A stretch of DNA of 43,068 bases from CALCCV01 sp964388665 (lineage in GTDB: Bacteria; Bdellovibrionota; Bdellovibrionia; Bdellovibrionales; Bdellovibrionaceae): contig CAYMBJ010000033.1 in NCBI GenBank assembly GCA_964388665.1, positions 1 to 43,068 of the forward strand. Reading direction: 5' to 3'. Shown here one piece after another: positions 1 to 8,982 of the stretch (position 1 is the first letter of the stretch; each line of letters starts with the position of its first letter). Under the pieces are notes generated by a model. That model saw only the letters and a list, made by a program, of their open reading frames with translations, did no database searches and was not told the origin of the DNA. A program made the translations under genes and the position numbers.

Positions 1-131
1 GTTATCACTTCAAATTTTTCTTGCATCCCCAGGCCGGGTCCATACAAGGCTCTTAGCCAGAACGTGATTGAAAATTGAAGAGATGACACTCCTGTAGGGC
101 TTTGATATTCTGCGCGAGTGGAAGGACATCC

Positions 132-2558
132 ATGATCAAGAGTTTTCTCACTGAAGATGAGTTTGAGCGCGCAAAGCTCTATTTGCGGCCACCGATTTTG
201 CCACCGACGGGGCGAGTGGAAGACCTGTGGATTTTTGATTCGGCGAACTTTTCGCGCTGGCTGGGCTTTCGTTTAGAAGAAAGAATGCGCCAGATTCCAG
301 GATTCTTAGATGCAGATCCCATTGCTCTTGGCTCTTGGTCCAGGGGAGAGATCTCGCTCCGCTCTGATATCGACATGCTCTTTTGTGGACCCGAAGCCAA
401 AGTCAAAGTTGTGATGGAAATGGCCATGAAGCAGGGCTTAAAGATTCGTGCGCGGACCCCTGAAAATATTAATGATTGGACCGTTGGGGTCATTGAGTTT
501 GATCAGATTGGACTCCTGCAAGCGCGTCCACTCACGGCGGGGGCGGCCATGCGCCTGCATGAGCAACAGAAAATGCTATTGGACAATCGGCATTGGCGGC
601 GCAAGGTGTGGCGAGCCATCATGTCTGAACGCAAAGCCCGGAGTTTGCGTTTTGATGATATGTCACAGCTTCTGGAGCCGCAGATCAAGTTTGGCCCCGG
701 TGGCCTGAGAGATATTGAGCAAGCGCTGGTGCTGCTAAAGCTGTTTCCGCAGCGGCGAGATGAGGTGGCGCACCCCTTGGCCGTTCTTAATTATGTCAGA
801 ACCTACCTCAATCACATTCGCCACAAAATACAGATCGAAGGCTTTCAAGATCATCTGGTGGCAGATGCGCAGTTTGCCATACATCAATGGTTTGGCTTCA
901 AAGACAATCCTTCTTTTATGCGGGACGTGCATGCGAGCTTGGCCAGGTCACTTTTCTATTCGGATTGGATTTTGGAGCAGTCGAAAAGTTCGAGTCTTGC
1001 TAAATCAAGAGTTCGCGCAAAATCAAATGCAATTTCGGCCATGCGATCACGGCCCGGATACGGGCGCTCCTCTGCTGCAGTGAAAGTTGAGTCCAATAAA
1101 GACATTTGGCGCTTGCTCAAAGACAAACCCAGTATGGATCATTTAAAGCAAGTTCGGGAGTCCGTTGACGATGTCTTTGCGCGGTCGCCTTCGTTGCATG
1201 AGCGAGTGAACTATATTTATAAGATCATCAATCGGCGCGCGCCCTTGTCGACGCTGACAGCAGCCTTTCGCTCGCGTTGGTTGGATCATCTGTTACCTGA
1301 ACTCAGACCACTTATCGGCTATGTGCAGTTTGATCAGTATCACCGCTTCACAGCCGATGCTCACTTGTATCAAATCTTGAAAAGGTTAAGAGAGGTTTGG
1401 ACAAAGCCCAAGCAATTGGGGGTGTTAGCAAAGGTGGCAAAGAACCTCACTGCGAGTGACTGGGAGGTTCTTGAGTGGACAGCGCTGTTTCATGATCTTG
1501 GCAAGGGTTCTGGCGCAGATCATGAATCAAAATCCCGAGCCATTGCCTCTCGCTATCTGAAAAAGACGACTGGCAAAGGGGTGCCCGGACTTGCTGCAAG
1601 AAACGAGATCTTGTGGTTGGTGCAAAATCATTTGCTTTTCACTCACTACGCTTTCAAACGAAATTTTCAAGACACAGCAGTGATGGCAGAGCTGCATCGG
1701 CACGGACTGACCCCGCGAAGGGCGGACCTCCTCGTGATCTTTTCGGCGCTCGACATTCATGCGACCAATCCTGATGCCTACAACAGTTGGAAAGCCGAAC
1801 TCTTGCTGGCACTTTGGCGGCGCGCTCGCAGTTTTTCGGAGGTCTTTTTGGCGCGCGGAACTTCGGCGCGAAAAACTGTGGCAAAGGGCCTTTTGGAGGA
1901 GAAAAAACCTGACGGTATTGCTTCTTCCGTTGATCCGCTGCTGATAGAGATATTGGGAGCCAAGCAGATTGCGCGTGATCTGGAGCTGATGGAAAAGGGT
2001 GCGGGCAAGAGTGATGCCTCGCAGTGGCAAGTTCATAACTTTTCGTCACAAAAGGGCTCGTGGGTGCGTTGGTCCACTCCCAAAAATCAGCCTGGCGTTT
2101 TGTCGCTGACACTGTTTCAGCTTTGGAAATTGGGATACAGTGTGGAGCACGCCTTTATTGGCTCTATGAATGGACGGGTCTATGATTGGTTTAAATTGAG
2201 TGAACAGTTGGATGCCCAGCAGTTTTATCGCAAGCTTGAGCTAGCACCCAAGGTTATGCAAAAGCCAAGTCTACGATTTCAAGAAATTGACGTCATTGAA
2301 ACCAACTCTGAACAGATCACTTTAGGTTTTTACGGAAAAGATCGTAAGGGATTGTTGTATTTGGCAGCGCAGAGCTTGGCCGAGCTCAGCGCCAATGTGC
2401 TGTCGGCAAAAGTGAGCACCTGGGGAAGAAGAGTCGAGGATTACTTTGTTATTGAGAACTCATTTACGGACTTAGAAGCCTTTCTTAAAGCTCTGCGAAG
2501 CAAACTCCTGCCAGAGCAGCAGAGTCCTGAGGCAAAAGCCAAATCAGGAGCCCCGTAA
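132..2558 (+). CDS. glnD: [Protein-PII] uridylyltransferase / uridylyl-removing enzyme (GlnD family)
   Basis: Probable bifunctional sensor that uridylylates PII when glutamine is low and deuridylylates it when glutamine is high. The 808-residue product shows the family order. An N-terminal nucleotidyltransferase motif (GSWSRGE, then SDID near residue 79) is followed by an HD phosphohydrolase motif (FHDLGKG near residue 454). A C-terminal ACT domain contains the typical DRKGLLYLAAQ segment near residue 737. A second, more degenerate ACT-like stretch lies around residues 640-690. At about 808 residues it is slightly shorter than typical enterobacterial GlnD. ATG 132 is chosen because GGAAGGA lies about 7 nt upstream; an in-frame TTG at 102 has no such site. 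The gene stands alone and converges with the next lipoprotein gene. Its stop codon lies in a tandem 18-bp duplication. The family call is good; PII as the actual substrate is inferred. Confidence 0.86.
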   Translation: MIKSFLTEDEFERAKLYLRPPILPPTGRVEDLWIFDSANFSRWLGFRLEERMRQIPGFLDADPIALGSWSRGEISLRSDIDMLFCGPEAKVKVVMEMAMKQGLKIRARTPENINDWTVGVIEFDQIGLLQARPLTAGAAMRLHEQQKMLLDNRHWRRKVWRAIMSERKARSLRFDDMSQLLEPQIKFGPGGLRDIEQALVLLKLFPQRRDEVAHPLAVLNYVRTYLNHIRHKIQIEGFQDHLVADAQFAIHQWFGFKDNPSFMRDVHASLARSLFYSDWILEQSKSSSLAKSRVRAKSNAISAMRSRPGYGRSSAAVKVESNKDIWRLLKDKPSMDHLKQVRESVDDVFARSPSLHERVNYIYKIINRRAPLSTLTAAFRSRWLDHLLPELRPLIGYVQFDQYHRFTADAHLYQILKRLREVWTKPKQLGVLAKVAKNLTASDWEVLEWTALFHDLGKGSGADHESKSRAIASRYLKKTTGKGVPGLAARNEILWLVQNHLLFTHYAFKRNFQDTAVMAELHRHGLTPRRADLLVIFSALDIHATNPDAYNSWKAELLLALWRRARSFSEVFLARGTSARKTVAKGLLEEKKPDGIASSVDPLLIEILGAKQIARDLELMEKGAGKSDASQWQVHNFSSQKGSWVRWSTPKNQPGVLSLTLFQLWKLGYSVEHAFIGSMNGRVYDWFKLSEQLDAQQFYRKLELAPKVMQKPSLRFQEIDVIETNSEQITLGFYGKDRKGLLYLAAQSLAELSANVLSAKVSTWGRRVEDYFVIENSFTDLEAFLKALRSKLLPEQQSPEAKAKSGAP

Positions 2559-2589
2559 ATGACTGGCGCCTCGTAAATGACTGGCCCCT
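2554..2589. repeat. Tandem 18-bp duplication covering the glnD stop codon
   Basis: Two adjacent 18-bp units (CGTAAATGACTGGCGCCT and CGTAAATGACTGGCCCCT) differ at one base. The first contains the TAA stop of glnD and the second repeats it downstream, out of frame with nothing recognisable. Confidence 0.85.
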
Positions 2590-2616
2590 TGGTCTAAACT
2601 TGAAATGAAATGGGCA

Positions 2617-5031
2617 CTACTCGCAGCTACGCTGGCGTCCCGGAGATCCTGGATATCTTTCTGTAAATTTCGTGCATTTTGGTACCGAAAAGTAGCTCGA
2701 AAAAAACGCCGGCAGTTTCGGGAAATAGCTGATGTCTTTGCTATTAAAAACACTATCAAATCTATATTTAAAAGCGCCAAGAGCCCAAATGGCCCATTTT
2801 GTAATGACCACTCCCGAAAAGTCACCTGTGTAGCGAGACTGAATCTGTGGCGCATTGAAGAGCACTCTTTCAAAGCGCACCTTTCGGCTCTTATTGGCCA
2901 TGTCATTGACTTCGCCTCGTTGCGGAATGCAGGTGCTTGCCGCGTCCTTGAGAGCGAGGGCATTGGCGCCATTGTTGGTGATCAAATTTTGATCCACCAA
3001 CATAGGAATTTGCTCTGCAGGAGTGTTTGTAAATGAAACCAGATACTTTTTGCGCAGTTCCAAACTGTTGGTGACGGCCGGCACCGAGCCATTGGTGCCC
3101 GAGGCTGTCTGAAGGACGCCGCTCTGGCATTCGCCCATCCCGAGCGCGATACCAGAGGCGCTGGTGAGCTGCAGGTGATGAAGGCCGCTTGCTCCACCCG
3201 CAAAGCCTATTCCCAATCGATCCGCAACGGTGGCGGCTTGCGTGTTTTGTATAAATACAGTTCTCTCTGAGTAAATGATGCAACCGCGATTCGTATTAAT
3301 GACAGCATTCTCAAGCAACAGGGGCTTGCTCAAGAGGACCAGCTGGCCCTCACAGTTGATGGTGCCGCTTCCCATATAGTAATTGGTTTCTTCCTTAATG
3401 CCTGCTGGCAAGTTGACCTCAAGTACGGGAGTCAAACCATTCATTGTGAAGTACGCAAAGTTTTTTCCATTATTGGGCTTCAATTTGATGATCTCGGCCG
3501 CGGTTGGTGCACCCACGGAGACACTAGAAACTTCGCGAACCTGCGCATTGATGCGAGAGTCATTAATGGTGATTTGATCAAAGCCCGTTTGCTGCGCGCG
3601 CTCGGGGGTCATTGTGAAGGCTGTGGTCGTGCGCCCGGTGGTCATCGCATCAAAATAATCTGCAACTGAGTTGATGGGAGTTAGGTCGGCATCAAACTTT
3701 TTCTTTATTAAGTACTGACTGGTGGCCGCCGCATAGGCAGGACGCAGACTGGCCAGATAGCCTTTGAACAGTTTCTCTATGCCATTGTACGAAAAAATAG
3801 TGCTGCCCTTGTCGGAACCGTCTCGCCATTTAAAGAGAACATCGCTTTTGAAAAGTTGAATGTAGGAATTGGCAGCCGCCTTATCAATATCGTGAAGTTG
3901 AGCCCTAGGCACAATGACTTCGCTGTTATTAAACAGCGTCGAATTCACTCCCGTCATAAGGTACTCATGAAAGGTCCTAAAGGATTCGCCAGTTAAAACG
4001 GGATCACTCAGCAGATGACTAGTGGTTTGATCTCTGGCGCTGGGATCACTGTAGTCATAATTAACACCATCCAGATAGGTCATCATTGGGAGTCCAGAGG
4101 TGGTCTGAATATTGAGTCGACCGATCTGATCTCGAACGGAAAATCCAGTTATGAACGTGCCTTCGATTTGACCGTGGCACAAGAGGCAGCTGCTATTGCC
4201 AATGGCCAGGCTGGGCTTTATATCGCGAATCGGATTGGAAAAACTCACATCCAATTCAAATTCCCAAGCTGCACCTGATTCATCAATGGCAAGGATCGTA
4301 AATACCTTGTCAAAATCTGCAGTATTGGTGTTGAACGTGAATTCCTTGGTGGTTGGATTGTAAGTCAACTCGGCGATCTTGCCATTGTCATCAATATAAC
4401 AGCGCAGAGCCTCGCAGCTCATTATACCATAGTAAGTTCCAGGTTTGAGCTCAAGATTGACAACTTTCAAGCCATCGGCATTGACCTGTGAATCATTGAG
4501 AAGTGAAGAGTTGAGTGTTGCTGAGTCTGCCTGACCCCAGCCAAAACTTTTGGGAGCCGTAGCGATAGTCACAGTTTGGCGAGGAATCTTTAGCCCATCG
4601 ACCACGGGCGCAACCTCAATAGTCACAATACGCATTGCCTCACCGCGAGAAGCTTGAGTGTCGACCTCTTTAACCTGAAAGACGTCTGTACCGTTTTTGT
4701 TGGGATTGGGGCGGTACTGAAAGTTTGTGGTAAAGACATCGCCTAGCTTGAGAGCATTTCCCTCAGAGTCGTAGAGTGTGCCGAAGGATGGGAGGGCCGC
4801 AAGTGTCAGCTGCCGCATGAGGACTTTTGGATTAACAAAATAATGGGGCAAATAGCCATCAACTGGTGTGTCTTCATTGGTTCGAAAGCTGAGGTCTTTC
4901 AAGGCGAAACTGCCTTCAATAGATGAGTTATCTTTAAACTTAGCTGGGGAGCAATTCTGAAAAGTGGAAAGTATGATGATAGATAAGCATCCGACCGCAA
5001 TCAGTTTGACGATTTTATACTTCACAGACAT
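2617..5031 (-). CDS. Predicted lipoprotein with one CxxCH haem motif and an N-terminal Ig/cadherin-like region
   Basis: 804 residues, function unknown. The N-terminus is a lysine-containing hydrophobic signal ending in LSTFQNCSP. A lipobox Cys at residue 27 is likely, although FQNC is not the canonical LAGC. Residues ~45-125 (NEDTPVDGYL ... YRPNPNKNGTDVFQV) look like the bacterial cadherin/Ig-type repeats of surface proteins. One CLLCHG motif near residue 283 could bind a single c-type haem; a pair MSCEALRC lies earlier. The C-terminal half is unrecognised. GAGGGG directly abuts ATG 5031, leaving almost no spacer, so the in-frame GTG at 5025 may be the real start. The last ~15 residues (PGSPGRQRSCE) look like read-on sequence. 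It converges with glnD with only 58 bp between stops. An electron-transfer or substrate-binding envelope role is possible but not shown. Confidence 0.75.
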   Translation of the reverse strand: MSVKYKIVKLIAVGCLSIIILSTFQNCSPAKFKDNSSIEGSFALKDLSFRTNEDTPVDGYLPHYFVNPKVLMRQLTLAALPSFGTLYDSEGNALKLGDVFTTNFQYRPNPNKNGTDVFQVKEVDTQASRGEAMRIVTIEVAPVVDGLKIPRQTVTIATAPKSFGWGQADSATLNSSLLNDSQVNADGLKVVNLELKPGTYYGIMSCEALRCYIDDNGKIAELTYNPTTKEFTFNTNTADFDKVFTILAIDESGAAWEFELDVSFSNPIRDIKPSLAIGNSSCLLCHGQIEGTFITGFSVRDQIGRLNIQTTSGLPMMTYLDGVNYDYSDPSARDQTTSHLLSDPVLTGESFRTFHEYLMTGVNSTLFNNSEVIVPRAQLHDIDKAAANSYIQLFKSDVLFKWRDGSDKGSTIFSYNGIEKLFKGYLASLRPAYAAATSQYLIKKKFDADLTPINSVADYFDAMTTGRTTTAFTMTPERAQQTGFDQITINDSRINAQVREVSSVSVGAPTAAEIIKLKPNNGKNFAYFTMNGLTPVLEVNLPAGIKEETNYYMGSGTINCEGQLVLLSKPLLLENAVINTNRGCIIYSERTVFIQNTQAATVADRLGIGFAGGASGLHHLQLTSASGIALGMGECQSGVLQTASGTNGSVPAVTNSLELRKKYLVSFTNTPAEQIPMLVDQNLITNNGANALALKDAASTCIPQRGEVNDMANKSRKVRFERVLFNAPQIQSRYTGDFSGVVITKWAIWALGAFKYRFDSVFNSKDISYFPKLPAFFSSYFSVPKCTKFTERYPGSPGRQRSCE

Positions 5032-5267
5032 CCCCTCAAGGAGTCAAAACCCACTCCTCAGTCCATTTTACGGTATATTCTGGAGTCTGCTAAAAAAATT
5101 TAATGGAAGTCTCAAAAAGAGCTAAACACCCTAGGCAGATATTAGATCTCTGATTCAAGCTGAGACAATTCAACCAATAATATTAAGAATGAACTTGTTG
5201 CGCTTCAGTGTGGGGCACTCACACTAACAGCGACCAGAGAAAAGACTTAAGAAGTGGGAAGTGATTT

Positions 5268-5288
5268 CCACTACGCTGCGGGTAGTGG
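5268..5288. terminator. Hairpin downstream of the 5327-6424 gene, possible terminator
   Basis: A perfect 7-bp inverted repeat (CCACTAC / GTAGTGG, 7-nt loop) sits 38 bp past the stop of the minus-strand secreted-protein gene. There is no continuous T-run after it, so termination is only plausible. Confidence 0.35.
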
Positions 5289-5326
5289 ATCTGTCGAGGT
5301 GCCGCCTTTCTAAATAATTCATTTTT

Positions 5327-6424
5327 TTATTCAAGACAAGAGGATGCCTGCGGATCGCAGATCTCTTTTAACTTAGGTGGCGGAGAGTTCCGCTGTCTAA
5401 ATTTGCCGTCACATCCTTCATCTAGGCCAAGGAGCTTATCAAGAACGCCACAACCACCGGTAATTCTCGTAGTATCAAACGTCCCCTTGATTCCAAGCAC
5501 AGTGCTAATCTGATGGCGATTTTGAGGGTTTTCGCTCGCATCTCCGACATCGTAAACCAGATTCCAACGTCCAGTTAAGCTATCGGCATCACCCCAGCCC
5601 ACCTTGTCGTTGGCAACGTCATTTCCAAATCCTTCAAGATTTAGTATTCTCGTCGCTCTTTGTAAGAAATTCGGATTTAACGTGCTCAAGTCACCGAACT
5701 TCAATCGAAACATATAAAAGGCCTCTCCAATTATACTTCCAATCACCGGGGTGTATACTAGATCTTGTGTTGATGCATGTTCCTTGGACGCTTCAATAAA
5801 AAACTCCCAGATTGCCGACATCAATACAGAGTTGCCAAAAGACACTAGGCGACTCTGTTTACATTCACGAGCAATCTGATAGGCTCCAGCCCCCGGAATC
5901 ACAGGATGCGCAATGAAATTCCAAATATAATTGTCCTCATCGGGACCGACGTGTTTCGGGCCATCTACAGTCTCAGGAATGCCATCCCAAACTCCAGCAA
6001 CCTTCATCAGCTGGACGGCACCGATTTCGTTGATTGCAAGGCGCATGTCGTTTACGAACAGGCAATAGTTACCCTCATTGATAGTGCTCTGATATTGCAG
6101 TTCGGCTTCAGCTCTCCAAGCATCCCCAAAAGCATCATCACAGAGTCTTGCAATGTCGCGGTGATTCTTTGCATATCTGCAATTGATTTCCATATTGTAA
6201 CTTTCCGAGTTTACAAGAAATTTGTTTTGCCGTAGCGATGGGTCTCGTGGATAATCCCTTTGATTATTCGGTACAATTTTTAGTCCTGTTTCTGGATTTG
6301 TTTGATAAACATCCGTGGCTCGAGATCTGCCGAAGCTGGTATTTAGATGCCTAGCCTCAACTGTTGTAGCAAAGGAGTTTAGACTCACTAAAATCGCAGC
6401 AATTAAATATTTTCGATTGTTCAT
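5327..6424 (-). CDS. Secreted protein of unknown function
   Basis: 365 residues, not recognised. A clear signal peptide (MNNRKYLIAAILVSLNSFA, cleavage likely after TTVEA near residue 24) predicts export. The mature part is soluble-looking and contains about nine Cys residues, including NCRYAKNHRDIARLCDDAF, GGCGVLDK, GLDEGCDG and CDPQASSC, so disulfides are likely. No catalytic motif was seen. A GGAGAG stretch just upstream of ATG 6424 supports the start. The 295-bp gap to the lipoprotein gene on its 3' side holds a hairpin and an AT-rich promoter-like stretch; no further gene was seen there. Confidence 0.72.
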   Translation of the reverse strand: MNNRKYLIAAILVSLNSFATTVEARHLNTSFGRSRATDVYQTNPETGLKIVPNNQRDYPRDPSLRQNKFLVNSESYNMEINCRYAKNHRDIARLCDDAFGDAWRAEAELQYQSTINEGNYCLFVNDMRLAINEIGAVQLMKVAGVWDGIPETVDGPKHVGPDEDNYIWNFIAHPVIPGAGAYQIARECKQSRLVSFGNSVLMSAIWEFFIEASKEHASTQDLVYTPVIGSIIGEAFYMFRLKFGDLSTLNPNFLQRATRILNLEGFGNDVANDKVGWGDADSLTGRWNLVYDVGDASENPQNRHQISTVLGIKGTFDTTRITGGCGVLDKLLGLDEGCDGKFRQRNSPPPKLKEICDPQASSCLE

Positions 6425-6704
6425 TGACTCTCCAAACTGTTAGCCACTCACGGCCTAGTGACAAACTTCAATCCGTTGACGACAAAACAGTTGGCCATGA
6501 TTTCATCTAATATAGGGATAGAGCAAAAGCGGTGCCGCGATTTTTTTGGAACTCAGCAGCACTTCTTAATAAGGGCGATTTAACGTGCACACCAAGGATC
6601 AAATTTTAAAATTGTTGAAGCAGCATCAGAACTGGCGCAAAAATGGCACGTTCCCATTCAACAACTGTCAATTCGCTATACATACAAAAGTATCTTAAAC
6701 ATTT

Positions 6705-7121
6705 TCACTGAGATTTTTGGCTAACCTCAGCTTTAGGTGCCGATGAAATACCCGAGTGGTTACGCCAATTGTGCTGTGGGTCCAGTTTGGTGCGCTGGTG
6801 CCATGCATCCCATTTTTTCTTAGGCAGCTTATGTGAGACACCGCCATTCTCATCAAATATATCTGGATTCTTACCAAACAAAAAATCGCCAACAGCTGAA
6901 AAAATTCCCAAAGCTAAAACCTCATTCTTAGTAGTTTCTAAACAACACGCACTGTTTGCAGCGAACTGCGAGAAGAATTCGTACGGTGCTACTGCCACTA
7001 AGCTTGCCATAAGATCTGTGTACCGGCAAGCCAGTTGAAATGCCTTGGGAGGCCACAATGAACACTTGTGCCTTAGGAATTTTACAGTACTACTGCTTAG
7101 GGTTTGCACAGGTGTTGACAA
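6705..7121 (-). CDS. Hypothetical protein, start uncertain
   Basis: An open frame of 138 codons, not recognised. It overlaps the end of the upstream secreted-protein gene by 32 bases. The only codon at its 5' limit is TTG 7121; an ATG at 7010 would give 101 residues (MASLVAVAPYEFFSQFAANS...). The composition of the later part is protein-like (VLALGIFSAVGDFLFGKNPDIF, KKKWDAWHQRTKLDPQHNW), but no signal peptide, domain or strong ribosome site is visible. It may be the second gene of a two-gene operon with 7090-7383, or not a gene. Between it and 6424 there are 280 bp in which I see no gene. Confidence 0.4.
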   Translation of the reverse strand: MSTPVQTLSSSTVKFLRHKCSLWPPKAFQLACRYTDLMASLVAVAPYEFFSQFAANSACCLETTKNEVLALGIFSAVGDFLFGKNPDIFDENGGVSHKLPKKKWDAWHQRTKLDPQHNWRNHSGISSAPKAEVSQKSQ

Positions 7122-7383
7122 TTCCGAGGATGGTGTCGTCGGTAAGACGCTGGCCTCGCTTTAGATCGCGGGCGCAGTCAAAGGCGGCCTGGCGATAGGC
7201 GGCCCGAGGGTCGTCGCTATTGATCTTTACCTGCCACTGCTTTTTTACGCCAAAACCAAGATCCTCGGTGTTGAAGCGAAAGCTATGAATTTTGGCGTTT
7301 GCTAGCTGGCACAGGCCGAAACTGGCAAAGATTAGGATCAAGAGGCGCTGTTTAGATTTGATGTTGTTTACTATACTCATCAT
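7090..7383 (-). CDS. Small secreted protein of unknown function
   Basis: 97 residues from ATG 7383 (a second ATG follows immediately at 7380). The N-terminus is a signal peptide (KSKQRLLILIFASFGLCQLANA), giving a mature protein of about 65 residues starting KIHSFRFNTEDLGFG. The mature part has two Cys (FDCARDL and NTCANPK) that could pair. An open frame continues upstream to 7419, but its added residues would precede a normal signal peptide and are probably untranslated. No family was recognised. It is divergent from the gene at 7519; the intergenic region holds a short tandem repeat. Confidence 0.6.
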   Translation of the reverse strand: MMSIVNNIKSKQRLLILIFASFGLCQLANAKIHSFRFNTEDLGFGVKKQWQVKINSDDPRAAYRQAAFDCARDLKRGQRLTDDTILGIVNTCANPKQ

Positions 7384-7410
7384 ACAGCTAAGGTGGTGCA
7401 GAGTTGATGC

Positions 7411-7444
7411 CTGTCTCAATCTGACTCAATTTAGACTCAATCTG
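7411..7444. repeat. Short tandem repeat, about 10-11 bp unit, in a divergent intergenic region
   Basis: Three imperfect units built on GACTCAATCT / GTCTCAATCT lie between the 7383 (minus) and 7519 (plus) starts. The core TTAGACTCA recurs at 8400, 11798 and, on the minus strand, at the ompA-like gene stop. Confidence 0.7.
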
Positions 7445-7518
7445 TTTTCATTGCAAAATCCACAATTGGCTTACAATCGGAGTGACAGCTAAGCGAAGCA
7501 CTTGTAACATAATTCTTC

Positions 7519-8373
7519 ATGAGTTTACGTGATTTGCCAAAGCCCTATTTTCAAAAGCTGCCTCGTCAGTTGAAAGCAGCAAAGATCAGCGAAACCAAGG
7601 CCACCTGCTTTCAATGTGTGATGACAAAAAAGAAAGATTCGCCCAAGGATTGGTACAAACCGGAGCTTCGTTGCTGCACCTATGAACCCTTTATTCCAAA
7701 TTTTCTGGTGGGCTTTGCTTTGATGCGCGGAGATTCAAGTTTAAAAGATTATATTCGCCAGCAAATCAAGAGCGCCTGGGCTCTGCCAATTGGAATTGTT
7801 CCACATCCTGAATATCAAATTCGCTTTAATACAAGAGACGAAAATGATTTTGGTCATCGCGAGGATTTGCTCTGCCAGCATTTAGATCGGAGTGATTTGA
7901 GTTGTCGCGTTTGGCAGATCCGCGGCAGCGTGTGTAGCACATTTTTTTGTAAATCTTCGTATGGCAATTTGGGTCGGGATTTTTGGGCGCGGCTCATGGA
8001 TTATTTGTCTCTGATGGAGATGACCATTCTTGAGGAGTGTTTGTCGCGCCATGGTTTTTCGCCGCGCGAACAAAATCGGTCCCTGGAATTCTTAAATATG
8101 AAAGCGCTCGACTCGGCTAACAGCAAGCTAGACAGCATTGAAGACAGCGATCCAAGAACGAAGAGTGTGAGATTCGACGAGCCGGGACTCCCTTGCGCTT
8201 TGGGCAAATCTCTTTGGCGAGATTGGTTTACAGAAAAAGAAAAGTTCTATGAGCTCTGCTACGAGTGGTCTGAGACCATTCTTCGCAAGGAATTCTTGTC
8301 AATTTTGCCTCCAGAGGGTAAAGAGCTTGAAAAGTATTTGGTGGACCTTGCAGCAAAGATGGAGATGCGGTGA
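7519..8373 (+). CDS. Cysteine-rich cytoplasmic protein (possible YkgJ-like Cys-cluster protein)
   Basis: 284 residues, no signal peptide. Cysteines cluster as CFQC near residue 30, CC near residue 52, and a group LLCQHLDRSDLSC / GSVCSTFFC around residues 117-142. This pattern suggests a zinc or iron-sulfur site and resembles the loosely defined YkgJ/CxxCxxxCC group; the match is not exact. The stretch RGSVCSTFFCKSSYG followed by helical sequence is its most distinctive part. A low-complexity patch (DSANSKLDSIEDSD) lies near residue 200. Its stop overlaps the GTG start of sufE, so the two are probably translated together, which suggests a link to Fe-S assembly. That link is inference. Confidence 0.7.
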   Translation: MSLRDLPKPYFQKLPRQLKAAKISETKATCFQCVMTKKKDSPKDWYKPELRCCTYEPFIPNFLVGFALMRGDSSLKDYIRQQIKSAWALPIGIVPHPEYQIRFNTRDENDFGHREDLLCQHLDRSDLSCRVWQIRGSVCSTFFCKSSYGNLGRDFWARLMDYLSLMEMTILEECLSRHGFSPREQNRSLEFLNMKALDSANSKLDSIEDSDPRTKSVRFDEPGLPCALGKSLWRDWFTEKEKFYELCYEWSETILRKEFLSILPPEGKELEKYLVDLAAKMEMR

Positions 8374-8897
8374 ACGAAGACTCAAACTCAGATTCAAAGT
8401 TAGACTCAGGCGTCGGATCCAGCGTCGCTCCAGAGGAGAAATCCTTTGCCATGACTTTTTCGACTGATGCAGAGGTGCAGGGGCGATTGCAAGAATTGGC
8501 AAAGCATTTTCCTGAGAAGATGTCTTGGGAGAATAAATATCGCACCATCATTGATTGGGCCAAGGAGCTGCCATCGCTTGCTGATGAAGATAAGAAAGAA
8601 GATTTTAAGGTCAAGGGGTGCCAGTCACAGGTTTGGTTGCTGCCCAAATTTGAAAATGGCCGAGTGATTTTTCGTGGTGACTCCGACGCCTTGATCGTAA
8701 AAGGATTGGTGCATTTGTTATTAAAGGCCTATTCAGATTTGGCGCCTGAGCAAATATTGGGACTTCAACCTGATTTTCTAAAGAAACTAGGTTTTGAAAG
8801 TCATCTCTCACCAAGTCGAGCAAACGGACTGTTTGCCATGGTAAAGCAAATTCAATATTACGCTCTCGCCTACAAGGCGCTGGCGACACCAAGATAG
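8370..8897 (+). CDS. sufE: SufE-like cysteine desulfurase sulfur acceptor
   Basis: SufE accepts persulfide sulfur from the cysteine desulfurase SufS and passes it to the Fe-S scaffold. The 175-residue product has the full fold signature: LQELAKHFPEKMSWENKYRT, then the acceptor cysteine in VKGCQSQVW (Cys near residue 83), then GDSDALIVKGLVHLLLKAYS and the C-terminal SPSRANGLFAMVKQI helix. The GTG start at 8370 overlaps the previous stop and has GGAG five bases before it. An ATG at 8451 with AGAGGAG upstream would remove a Ser/Asp-rich N-terminal tail of 27 residues (DSNSDSKLDSGVGSS) not usual in SufE, so either start could be used. No sufS or sufBCD is in the window. The stop is followed by repeated GATAG motifs. 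Confidence 0.88.
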   Translation: MNEDSNSDSKLDSGVGSSVAPEEKSFAMTFSTDAEVQGRLQELAKHFPEKMSWENKYRTIIDWAKELPSLADEDKKEDFKVKGCQSQVWLLPKFENGRVIFRGDSDALIVKGLVHLLLKAYSDLAPEQILGLQPDFLKKLGFESHLSPSRANGLFAMVKQIQYYALAYKALATPR

Positions 8898-8982
8898 GTG
8901 ATAGCGTCGATAGATGAGAGCATCGGTTCAACAATGTTTTTTGTGGGCAGTTCGTTAGGTGAGATCATGAAAGAGGGGGCGA

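Noticed and set aside
1527..2112. Minus-strand open frames inside glnD
   Set aside because: They lie wholly within a recognisable gene, with no ribosome site or protein-like composition.
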